Positions 4,913-10,781 of a stretch of 11,997 bases of DNA are shown here, piece by piece. The position numbers were made by a program, and so were the translations under genes. The notes beneath the pieces are model-generated. The model was not told where the DNA came from and made no database searches. It saw nothing but the letters and a program-made list of their open reading frames with translations. Source of the stretch: DASXRA01 sp046734315 (GTDB lineage: Bacteria; Actinomycetota; Actinomycetes; Mycobacteriales; Jatrophihabitantaceae); the NCBI GenBank assembly GCA_046734315.1, contig JBKPQY010000179.1, positions 1 to 11,997 on the forward strand, read 5' to 3'. The first letter of the stretch is position 1; every line of letters begins with the position of its first letter.

Positions 4913-5542
4913 CTAGGGCGGGTGGCGCAGTGTCGCCACCAAAGTTCGGCCCGATACGGCCGCAAGCTGCAGCGCTGTCGCTGCATTGACGGCAACCACG
5001 ACGCCGAACGAATCGCCGTCGCCGCGACTCGACGTCACAGCGAGAATTGGTACGGCCTCGGCGAGCACGTGTGCCGCAGGTGGCGCGCTGCCGGCCGCCT
5101 CCGGAGGATCGCCTACAAGCAGATCGACGAACTCGCCCGCATGAAGGAGCCCCGCCGAACCACCTGTGACCTGAACCGGAACCGCCCGCAACGTCGGCGA
5201 CAGTCCGGCCGCCACTCCTGGCCCCGACAGCCGCGTTTCGGTGATCGCCTCGCCGGCTCGCACGGCACCGGCCAGGCGTCGGCCGGCCACGGCGCCGCGA
5301 GATGAGAATGCGCCCAGCGGACGCAGTTCATCGGGCCAGGTGCGCAGCCGGACGTCGGCGAGGGACAGCTGAGTGCCCGCAGCGAGATCGCGCGCCGCGA
5401 CGAGCAGCGGATGCCCCGTGCCGCGCGTGTCGCCAGGATGGCGGGCACCCAGCGCCGCGGCGGCAGCGAGCAGCAGGCAGCACAGGGCAAGCACGCGCCG
5501 CGGCCAGCCGTTCAGCCGGACGGCAAGGTCATGGATCGACAC
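4913..5542 (-). CDS. SAF-domain protein, CpaB/RcpC-like
   Basis: A 209-residue protein anchored by one N-terminal membrane helix (about 16-33, RVLALCCLLLAAAAALGA) and otherwise outside the membrane. A SAF domain follows (45-107: PLLVAARDLAAGTQLSLADV through GRRLAGAVRAGEAITETRLSG), the beta-clip fold shared by antifreeze proteins, sialic acid synthases and the CpaB/RcpC pilus-assembly proteins. A second part (118-207) resembles the RcpC C-terminal region, with AVPVQVTGGSAGLLHAGEFVDLLV. In Flp/Tad pili CpaB is periplasmic, but no cpaA, cpaE, cpaF, tadB, tadC or flp gene is in the window, so an assembly role is unproven. The start is GTG at 5542, giving VSIHDLAVRL. No strong ribosome site is seen. 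Two TATCCACAGGC repeats lie upstream. Confidence 0.85.
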   Translation of the reverse strand: MSIHDLAVRLNGWPRRVLALCCLLLAAAAALGARHPGDTRGTGHPLLVAARDLAAGTQLSLADVRLRTWPDELRPLGAFSSRGAVAGRRLAGAVRAGEAITETRLSGPGVAAGLSPTLRAVPVQVTGGSAGLLHAGEFVDLLVGDPPEAAGSAPPAAHVLAEAVPILAVTSSRGDGDSFGVVVAVNAATALQLAAVSGRTLVATLRHPP

Positions 5543-5591
5543 GCGGGCCAGTCAAACGCACGCGAACCGCGCCCGGCTGCCCTAAATTCGA

Positions 5592-5621
5592 GCCTGTGGA
5601 TACCCGACAGGCCTGTGGATA
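5592..5621. repeat. Two 11-bp direct repeats resembling DnaA boxes
   Basis: GCCTGTGGATA occurs at 5592-5602 and again at 5611-5621, 19 bases apart, between the fmdB stop and the SAF gene start. Read on the minus strand each gives TATCCACAGGC, matching eight of nine bases of the DnaA box TTATCCACA; the first T is G in one copy and C in the other. The repeat is certain; DnaA binding is inferred. Confidence 0.55.
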
Positions 5622-5649
5622 GTTCGCTTGACGTGCCAGCTGAGCCAGG

Positions 5650-5943
5650 CTATGAGGACGCGGCTGCCTTGGCCGGGATACCCGAGCCGGTCGCGGCGGG
5701 CTTGGGCTTCTGCTCGGCTGCCGGCTTGGAATCTGCCTTGGCCTCACTGGACGATGCAGCGGCCCGGCTGTCCGTCCGATAGAAGCCAGAACCCTTGAAG
5801 ACGACGCCGACCGACCCGAAGACCTTGCGCACGGCCCGCCCACACACCGGGCAGGTGCTCGCGGCCGGGTCAGTGAACGACTGCACGAGCTCGAACTGGT
5901 TGCCGCAGTCGGGGTTCGTGCAGGCGTACTGATATGTGGGCAT
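5650..5943 (-). CDS. FmdB-family zinc-ribbon protein (Ruc-like chaperone)
   Basis: A 97-residue protein with an N-terminal zinc ribbon, MPTYQYACTNPDCGNQFELV, holding Cys8, Cys13, Cys31 and Cys34 (CX4C...CX2C). It is followed by GSGFYRTDSR and a disordered Ser/Ala/Lys/Pro-rich tail from residue 61. In M. tuberculosis the protein at the same position, next to 5-FCL and galU (Rv0991c, Ruc), is a redox-responsive chaperone: oxidation of the four cysteines releases zinc and activates it to bind unfolded proteins and cooperate with DnaK. All four cysteines and the disordered tail are kept here, so the same role is likely. The start at 5943 has GGAGGA at 5958-5953. A CIRCE-like operator lies 19 bases upstream, suggesting HrcA heat-shock control. 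Much longer upstream extension of this frame runs antisense-like through the next gene and is not real. Confidence 0.9.
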   Translation of the reverse strand: MPTYQYACTNPDCGNQFELVQSFTDPAASTCPVCGRAVRKVFGSVGVVFKGSGFYRTDSRAAASSSEAKADSKPAAEQKPKPAATGSGIPAKAAASS

Positions 5944-5961
5944 CGTTCGCGGTCCTCCGGG

Positions 5962-5988
5962 CTGGCACTCTACCAACAAGACTGCTAA
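5962..5988 (-). promoter_or_regulatory. CIRCE-like HrcA operator overlapping the fmdB promoter
   Basis: On the minus strand the arms are TTAGCAGTC (5988-5980) and GAGTGCCAG (5970-5962), separated by exactly nine bases. The CIRCE consensus is TTAGCACTC-N9-GAGTGCTAA; the match is 8 of 9 and 7 of 9. A TANNNT -10 element (TAGAGT, 5972-5967) lies inside it, so bound HrcA would block the fmdB promoter. The fmdB ribosome site begins three bases downstream of the operator. Confidence 0.7.
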
Positions 5989-6022
5989 CCATGGTGCGCG
6001 TCGGTGGCATTCCCGTCCAGTG

Positions 6023-6547
6023 TCAGGGATGCAGATCATGCCAGCCCGACGGGGTGATCGCGGCGGTAACCGGCACGTCCCAGTCGTCGCGGGGCAACTC
6101 GACGACGAGTTCGTCGTCGTACACCAGCGCGCAGATGGGCACCCCAGGCGGCACCCTGGCCAATGCCCGGTCGTAGGAGCCGCCACCCCGGCCGAGCCGC
6201 ACCCCGCTCCGGGACACGGCGAGCGCCGGCGCCAGGACGGCGTCGACGCCGGCGATCGCATCAACGCCGAGCGGTTCACCGCTCGGCCACTGGGTCCAAT
6301 CGAGGTCCCGGTCCGCTCGGAGTAGCGGGACGAGCGCCACGGCGCGCACTGCCAGCGCGTCGAGCAGTTCGATCGAGCCGGGTTCGGTGCGCAGCGGTCG
6401 GTAGGCCGCGATCCGGCGCACCGTGCCGAACCTGTCCAGGACGTGCGCGCGTACGCGGGCGCGGGCCGCGGCGACCCCGTCGGGAGGCAGTCCGGCGCGT
6501 GCCGCGAGGAGCTTCGGGCGTAGCTCCGTCTTGTCCGGCGTTCCCAT
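6023..6547 (-). CDS. 5-formyltetrahydrofolate cyclo-ligase
   Basis: Converts 5-formyltetrahydrofolate (folinate) to 5,10-methenyltetrahydrofolate with ATP, returning a storage or inhibitory folate to the one-carbon pool in the cytoplasm. The 174 residues show the family order: the N-terminal basic helix KTELRPKLLAARAGLPPDGV (6-25), YRPLRTEPGS (49-58) with the substrate-binding Glu56, LAPALAVSRSGVRLGRGGGSYDR (105-127), which is the ATP-binding signature, and ALVYDDELVVELPRDDWDVPV (140-160), ending in TAAITPSGWHDLHP. The usual GGGYYDR reads GGGSYDR here, a mild variation. Divergent from galU with only 18 bases between start codons, so the promoters must overlap the other gene. The known mycobacterial neighbours are kept. 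Confidence 0.94.
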   Translation of the reverse strand: MGTPDKTELRPKLLAARAGLPPDGVAAARARVRAHVLDRFGTVRRIAAYRPLRTEPGSIELLDALAVRAVALVPLLRADRDLDWTQWPSGEPLGVDAIAGVDAVLAPALAVSRSGVRLGRGGGSYDRALARVPPGVPICALVYDDELVVELPRDDWDVPVTAAITPSGWHDLHP

Positions 6548-6552
6548 GCCGT

Positions 6553-6558
6553 TAGTCT
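6553..6558 (+). promoter_or_regulatory. -10 element for galU (leaderless geometry)
   Basis: TAGTCT (TANNNT) ends exactly seven bases before the galU ATG at 6566. Only CTGCCGGGC-type sequence follows and no ribosome site is present, so a leaderless galU-glp-rimJ transcript is likely. Confidence 0.5.
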
Positions 6559-6565
6559 GCCGGGC

Positions 6566-7459
6566 ATGTCAGGTAACCGTGTAACCACTGCTCTGATCCC
6601 CGCGGCCGACCGGGGAACGCGGTTCTTGCCGGTTACCAAGGTGGTGCCTAAAGAGCTACTCCCGATCGTCAGCACGCCGGCGCTCGAGTACGTGGTCGCC
6701 GAGGCGGTGCGCAATGGGCTAGGCGACGTGATCCTCGTCGTCAACGAGGGCAAGCAGGCGATCGCCGACTACTTCGCGCCCCATCCCGAGCTGGAGGCCG
6801 CGCTCGCCGCCAAACACGACGACGCCGCGCTCGCCGCGATCCGGCGCCCCGAGCAGCTCGCGACGATTCACGAGGTGGAACAGTTCGAGCCCCGCGGGCT
6901 GGGTGATGCCGTGGCGCGCGGTGAGGAACTCGCCGCAGGTGGTCCGGTCGCCGTCCTGTTGCCCGATGATCTGATCGACGAGGACGACGACCTGCTCGAG
7001 CGAATGCTGCGTGTCTACGACGAGCACGGCGGCGTCGTGGTAGGGCTCATGGATGTGCCGCGCGCGGAGATTCGCAGGTACGGCTGCGTCGCGACGTCCC
7101 GAGTCGAGGGGGACGTCGTCACGATCGACAACCTCGTCGAGAAGCCGGCTCCGGAACGGGCGCCCAGCACACTGGCGATCTTCGGACGGTACGTGCTGCC
7201 GCCCGAGATCTTCGCGTCGATACGAGACACTGGGCCCGGCGCAGGTGGCGAGATCCAGCTGACCGACGCGATGCTCCGCCTGGTGCGCGAAGGGATGCCC
7301 GCGCATGGCGTCGTGTTCCGCGGGCAGCGCTACGACACGGGCGAGCCGTTCGGTTACGTCCGCGCCGTCGTGCAACTGGCCGCGCGCCATCCCGAGCTCG
7401 GCGCGCGGTTCACCGCGTGGTTGCGCGACTATGTGACTGGGCTCGAGCGCGAGGAGTAG
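6566..7459 (+). CDS. galU: UTP--glucose-1-phosphate uridylyltransferase
   Basis: Makes UDP-glucose from UTP and glucose-1-phosphate, the precursor for galactose metabolism, trehalose and cell-envelope sugars. The 297 residues follow the GalU plan: nucleotide loop ALIPAADRGTRFLPVTKVVPKELLPI (9-34), PALEYVVAEAVRNGLGDVILVV (38-59), EPRGLGDAV, PVAVLLPDDLI with the DD metal site, a lysine in VTIDNLVEKP, LAIFGRYVLPPEIF, and GGEIQLTDAM. One residue is unusual: the loop normally reads AAGxGTR, but here position 15 is Asp (codon GAC; Gly would be GGC). The ATG at 6566 is the only reasonable start. The stop is three bases before glp, so galU heads an operon with glp and rimJ. Same order as Rv0993-Rv0995 in M. 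tuberculosis. Confidence 0.95.
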   Translation: MSGNRVTTALIPAADRGTRFLPVTKVVPKELLPIVSTPALEYVVAEAVRNGLGDVILVVNEGKQAIADYFAPHPELEAALAAKHDDAALAAIRRPEQLATIHEVEQFEPRGLGDAVARGEELAAGGPVAVLLPDDLIDEDDDLLERMLRVYDEHGGVVVGLMDVPRAEIRRYGCVATSRVEGDVVTIDNLVEKPAPERAPSTLAIFGRYVLPPEIFASIRDTGPGAGGEIQLTDAMLRLVREGMPAHGVVFRGQRYDTGEPFGYVRAVVQLAARHPELGARFTAWLRDYVTGLEREE

Positions 7460-7462
7460 GCA

Positions 7463-8704
7463 GTGGCTGATGACCCACCGATGCGGTCGGTCGACGAGCA
7501 CCTGGCCACGGTGCTAGACGGCATTGGCACGGTCGCGCCCATCGAGTTGCCCCTGCTGGAGGCGCAGGGGTTGCTCCTCGCGGAGAACATCGTGACGCGG
7601 GGGCCGTTGCCCGGCTTCGACAATTCCGCGATGGACGGCTACGCCGTGCGCGCCGTCGACACGCGCGGCGCCAGCGAGGAACATCCACTCGACCTGCCCG
7701 TAGTGGGTGACGTGGTCGCCGGGACGAAGAGCCGCAACGGCATGGGTCCGGGACTCGCGATGCGGATCATGACCGGCGCACCCCTGCCCGCAGGGGCGGA
7801 TGCCGTCATCCCGCTGGAGAACACCGATCGCGGCCTCGCCCGGGTGAGGATCACGGGGCCTGCGCGCAGCGGCGACTGCGTGCGCCGCGCCGGTGAGGAC
7901 CTCCCGGCCGGCTCCCAGGCACTAGCTACGGGCGCGGCGATCGGCCCGCAGCAGATAGCCCTGCTTGCGGCGATCGGACGGGAGCGGGTGCTGGTCCGGC
8001 CGCGTCCCCGCGTCGTCGTGATCTCGACCGGCAGCGAGCTCGTCGAGGTGGGTCAGCAGCCCGGGTTCGGCGAGGTTCCCGACTCGAACTCCTACCTCCT
8101 GGCCGCAGCCGCGCGTGACGCCGGCGCCGACACCTACCGAGCCGGGATCATCCCGGACGATCACAGCAAGTTTCTCGACGTCCTGGAGAGTCAGCTGCTG
8201 CGCGCCGACATCTTGATCACCACAGGCGGTGTCAGCATGGGGGCGTTCGACATCGTCAAGCAGGCGTTGTCCGAACTAGGGACCGTGGAGTTCCTCCGCG
8301 TCGCCATGCAGCCGGGCAAGCCACAGGGGTTCGGACACCTCGGCGACCACGTGCCGATCTTCTGCCTGCCCGGCAACCCGGTCAGCGCCCTGGTGTCGTT
8401 CGAGGTGTTCGTGCGGCCGGCGATCCGCAAACTGCTCGGGAAGCGCCAACTCCAGCGGGCCACGGTCCAGGCCATTGCACTCGACGGCGTCGAGAGCCCG
8501 CCCGGCGTGCGGCAGTATCGTCGCGGCGTGCTGCATCGCGAAGCGAACGACACGTACAGCGTGTCCTTCGTCGGAGGCGCTGGTTCGCACTTGATCGCCG
8601 CGATGGCGTCCGCGAACTGCCTGGTCGTGATCGACGAAGCGGTAACCGAGGTCGTCGCTGGCTCGCGAGCGACGGTTATCCCGCTGTTGCTGTCTCAGCG
8701 CTGA
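7463..8704 (+). CDS. glp: Gephyrin-like molybdotransferase Glp (MoeA family)
   Basis: MoeA/gephyrin-family protein of 413 residues, full length. In cofactor synthesis these proteins use adenylylated molybdopterin and molybdate to make molybdenum cofactor; the actinobacterial member Glp also binds the C-terminal tail of FtsZ and works with the membrane receptor GlpR in cell division and polar growth. Visible blocks: PLPGFDNSAMDGYAV (48-62), MTGAPLPAGADAVIPLE (103-119), VVISTGSELVEVG (185-197), VPDSNSYLL (205-213), ILITTGGVSMGAFD (250-263), AMQPGKPQGFG (281-291), LPGNPVSALVSFEVFVRP (302-319) and GSHLIAAMASANCL (374-387). The GTG start at 7463 follows the galU stop by three bases with GAGGAG upstream, and rimJ follows three bases after the stop. 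The sepX/glpR gene downstream favours the divisome form; a second moeA may exist elsewhere. Confidence 0.94.
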   Translation: MADDPPMRSVDEHLATVLDGIGTVAPIELPLLEAQGLLLAENIVTRGPLPGFDNSAMDGYAVRAVDTRGASEEHPLDLPVVGDVVAGTKSRNGMGPGLAMRIMTGAPLPAGADAVIPLENTDRGLARVRITGPARSGDCVRRAGEDLPAGSQALATGAAIGPQQIALLAAIGRERVLVRPRPRVVVISTGSELVEVGQQPGFGEVPDSNSYLLAAAARDAGADTYRAGIIPDDHSKFLDVLESQLLRADILITTGGVSMGAFDIVKQALSELGTVEFLRVAMQPGKPQGFGHLGDHVPIFCLPGNPVSALVSFEVFVRPAIRKLLGKRQLQRATVQAIALDGVESPPGVRQYRRGVLHREANDTYSVSFVGGAGSHLIAAMASANCLVVIDEAVTEVVAGSRATVIPLLLSQR

Positions 8705-8707
8705 GCG

Positions 8708-9328
8708 ATGGTGGCTCACCCAGGGTGGCCCGCGGAGCTGGTCGCTGGCCCGGTGCGGCTGCGCACACCGCGCAGACGGGACGCGCGCGCCTGGAGCGAG
8801 GTGCGGTTGCGCAACGAACAGTGGCTCTCGCCCTGGGAGGCCACCTCGTCGCTGCGCTGGGCCGATAGAAACGCGATCTCGGCGTGGCCGCCGCTGCTGG
8901 CGGCGCTGCGCAAGGCGGCACGTGCCGGGACGATGCTGCCGTTCGTCGTCACCTACGGGTCGCGTCTGGTAGGGCAGATGAACGTCTCGAACGTCGTACA
9001 CGGTGCCCTGCGCGGTTGCTCGGTCGGCTATTGGATCGACTCCGCGGTGGCCGGGCGCGGAATCACGCCCACCGCGCTGGCCCTCGTGATCGACCACTGT
9101 TTCACCGGTGTCGGGCTGCACCGCGTCCAAGTGGACATCCGCCCCGAAAATGCAGCTAGCCTGCGGGTTGTCGAGAAGCTCGGACTGCGCCGGGAGGGCT
9201 ATTTCGAGCGGTTCCTGGACATCGACGGCGCGTGGCGTGATCACATCGCCTTCGCGATCACCGTCGAGGAGTTGGGCGGGCGCTCATTGCAGTCGCGGCT
9301 GCGCTCGCTGCCGCCGATGCCGCCGTGA
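8708..9328 (+). CDS. rimJ: RimJ/RimL-family GNAT N-acetyltransferase
   Basis: Acetyl-CoA-dependent acetyltransferase of 206 residues, in the family of RimJ and RimL, which acetylate the N termini of ribosomal proteins S5 and L12. The GNAT fold is clear: VRLRTPRRRDARAW (16-29), VGYWIDSAVAGRGITPTAL (106-124) carrying the acetyl-CoA pyrophosphate loop AGRGIT, GLHRVQVDIRPENAASLRVV (136-155) with the conserved Asn148, EKLGLRREGYF (156-166) and RDHIAFAI (177-184). The substrate in actinomycetes is not established, so the name reflects family only. It starts three bases after glp, in the galU operon, at the same position as Rv0995. An overlapping long minus-strand frame is a shadow. Confidence 0.92.
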   Translation: MVAHPGWPAELVAGPVRLRTPRRRDARAWSEVRLRNEQWLSPWEATSSLRWADRNAISAWPPLLAALRKAARAGTMLPFVVTYGSRLVGQMNVSNVVHGALRGCSVGYWIDSAVAGRGITPTALALVIDHCFTGVGLHRVQVDIRPENAASLRVVEKLGLRREGYFERFLDIDGAWRDHIAFAITVEELGGRSLQSRLRSLPPMPP

Positions 9329-9430
9329 CAAGTTCCTCCGCGCCGGCCGACACGCCGGGCGAGGTGGCACACGCCGGTCGCCACCCCGGTTACGGTGTGT
9401 GAGCCTGTTACTGGTGTGACTGGAGGTGCG

Positions 9431-10198
9431 ATGACGTCACCGATGTTGACGGTGCTCGTCCTCGCCGTCCTGTGGCTGATCGTGGTCGTGCCGATGATCG
9501 TCCGGCGGCACGACGACCGCGCCCACGAACGATCGGTCGAGCAGTTCGGCCGATCGATGCGCGCGCTCACCCGCAGGCATGTCGCCCTGTCGCGTCCTGC
9601 CGTGTCACGTCGGGCCGACGTCGACGACACGCGCCAGGCTGTCCGCCGGGTCGCCGGCCCGCGGACGTCGCCGCGGATGTCCGAGCCGCGGCCCGAATTG
9701 TTCGTGCCTGGAGCGCGTCCTGCCGCGCTCGCGCCGTCGATGCGCAGGCCCGTTCCCGCCGCGGAGGAGGCGCTGATGTACCCCGTCGACCGTACCGAGA
9801 TGTCACCGGCAAGGCTGGCGATGATGGCCCGCCGACGGCGCTCACTCGCCATTCTCGGCCTCGGCAGCGCCGTGACCTTGGTGCTCGCCGTCGTCCTGGG
9901 TGGTGTGCTGTGGGTGCCCGCGCTGCTGTTCCTCGCGGGACTCGGCGGCTATGTCTACTTCCTGCGCAGCCAGGTGGTGCGTGACCGCGAACGCCGCGAA
10001 GCACGGCAGGTGCGGGCGAGCGCTCGCGGGCCGGTCAGCTACGACGCCACCGACGACCCCGAGCCGAACGCCACCGACTCGACAGTGCGCATCGACGATG
10101 ACGCTCTTGCCCTGCACGATCACGACACGATCGACCTGACCGGGCTCTATGCCGAGGAGACGTTCGCCCCAGACGCCGCGCAGCGGCGGGCAAGCTAG
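9431..10198 (+). CDS. sepX: Divisome membrane protein SepX/GlpR
   Basis: Membrane protein of 255 residues matching the SepX/GlpR family encoded beside glp. An N-terminal membrane helix (about 4-24, PMLTVLVLAVLWLIVVVPMI) is followed by a long basic, Pro/Arg-rich cytoplasmic-type linker (25-135), two more membrane helices (137-158 and 161-178, AILGLGSAVTLVLAVVLGGV and LWVPALLFLAGLGGYVYFL), a charged stretch and an acidic tail (205-247) ending in IDLTGLYAEETFAPD. In Streptomyces SepX is needed for cross-walls and sporulation septa; in Corynebacterium GlpR is the membrane receptor for Glp. The start at 9431 is preceded by GGAGGTG at 9422-9428; an in-frame start at 9395 lacks a ribosome site. It is separated from rimJ by about 100 bases holding a 6-bp stem (GGTGGC 9363-9368, GCCACC 9380-9385), so it may have its own promoter. 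Confidence 0.88.
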   Translation: MTSPMLTVLVLAVLWLIVVVPMIVRRHDDRAHERSVEQFGRSMRALTRRHVALSRPAVSRRADVDDTRQAVRRVAGPRTSPRMSEPRPELFVPGARPAALAPSMRRPVPAAEEALMYPVDRTEMSPARLAMMARRRRSLAILGLGSAVTLVLAVVLGGVLWVPALLFLAGLGGYVYFLRSQVVRDRERREARQVRASARGPVSYDATDDPEPNATDSTVRIDDDALALHDHDTIDLTGLYAEETFAPDAAQRRAS

Positions 10199-10236
10199 CC
10201 GGCCGCGCGCTCCGTAGAGCCCACGCCGGAGAAGAA

Positions 10237-10263
10237 TTGAGGGGCTGGCGCACCTGCTAGCCT
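10237..10263 (+). promoter_or_regulatory. Candidate promoter for tRNA-Ala
   Basis: TTGAGG (10237-10242) and TAGCCT (10258-10263) resemble -35 and -10 hexamers but are 15 bases apart, shorter than ideal. The start would fall about 30 bases before the mature tRNA. Confidence 0.3.
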
Positions 10264-10299
10264 TGGCAGTCGGCTCCGGATGTCCGGGGCTCCCGAGTC

Positions 10300-10373
10300 G
10301 GGGCTGTGGCGCAGTCCGGTAGCGCACCTCGTTCGCATCGAGGGGGTCAGGGGTTCAAATCCCCTCAGCTCCA
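10300..10373 (+). tRNA. tRNA-Ala, anticodon CGC
   Basis: A 74-nucleotide cloverleaf. The acceptor GGGGCTG (10300-10306) pairs with CAGCTCC (10366-10372) with one G-U pair; the discriminator is A10373. The D stem is GCGC/GCGC. The anticodon stem CCTCG/CGAGG encloses the loop TTCGCAT with anticodon CGC at 10334-10336, which reads the alanine codon GCG. The T arm is AGGGG-TTCAAAT-CCCCT. No CCA is encoded. It lies about 100 bases after sepX on the same strand. Confidence 0.96.
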
Positions 10374-10685
10374 CGCTTGAACCCCAGCGTTTCCGGGGCC
10401 TCCAGCGCCTGTATCGAGAGTGCCGAGCGGCGCTTGACCCCGGTTTGACCCCCAAAAGTTGAACCACACGAGTTAAATCGTGGCAGGTCGCGGTGTTGAT
10501 ACTTGTTCAATTGCTCGGACAGGCCTCGCTGATTGGACTCGGCGAAACACGACGACGCTGGTCCGGCACGGATCACGCGCCGCTGGCAACACGTTCCAGA
10601 ACGGCAGACCGAGCGCGATGCCGCAGTGGCTCCGAGATGCGAACACCGGCGAGACGCGCCGCACATTTTCGTGATCAACCGATCT
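10374..10685. other. Non-coding stretch after tRNA-Ala with short TTGACCCC repeats
   Basis: No convincing gene is present; short frames on both strands here have no recognisable sequence. The visible structure is TTGACCCC at 10434-10441 and 10445-10452, 11 bases apart, with a related CTTGAACCCC at 10376-10385 right after the tRNA; an AGCGCC/GGCGCT stem (10404-10409 with 10429-10434); and CACGA/TCGTG around a six-base loop near 10467-10482. Repeats one helical turn apart next to a tRNA 3' end could be the worn arm of an old integration site. Confidence 0.4.
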
Positions 10686-10781
10686 GCATAACGCCGACTA
10701 TGCCGACCTCATGGTTATGCCGACCTGCCGCTGGGATCGCCTGCGGGATAAGGGATTCCCGGTGAAGAGGTCGGCATAGTC
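10686..10781. repeat. Terminal repeats at the recombinase element end
   Basis: GACTATGCCGACCTC (10696-10710) and GAGGTCGGCATAGTC (10767-10781) form a perfect 15-bp inverted repeat with 56 bases between. A third copy, TTATGCCGACCT, lies at 10715-10726 in the same direction as the first. A further inverted pair, GCATAAC (10686-10692) and GTTATGC (10714-10720), overlaps these. The rightmost copy covers the stop codon of the adjacent recombinase gene (TGA, 10782-10780). These are the likely binding sites of the recombinases at one end of the element. Confidence 0.85.

Noticed and set aside
5592..5621. Chromosome replication origin
   Set aside because: Only two imperfect DnaA-like boxes, no AT-rich region and none of dnaA, dnaN or rpmH nearby.
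5944..6753. Minus-strand open frame extending fmdB upstream to give 367 residues
   Set aside because: It runs through the 5-FCL gene in another frame, is Arg/Pro-rich without domain content, and fmdB has its own ribosome site and operator at 5943-5988.
6719..7501. Minus-strand 260-residue frame opposite galU
   Set aside because: Antisense shadow of galU with no domain signature.
8276..9244. Minus-strand 322-residue frame opposite glp and rimJ
   Set aside because: Antisense shadow of two clear genes; composition typical of high-GC antisense frames.
10480..10765. Short frames after tRNA-Ala on both strands (60-107 residues)
   Set aside because: No ribosome sites, no family-like sequence, and they overlap the terminal repeats of the mobile element.
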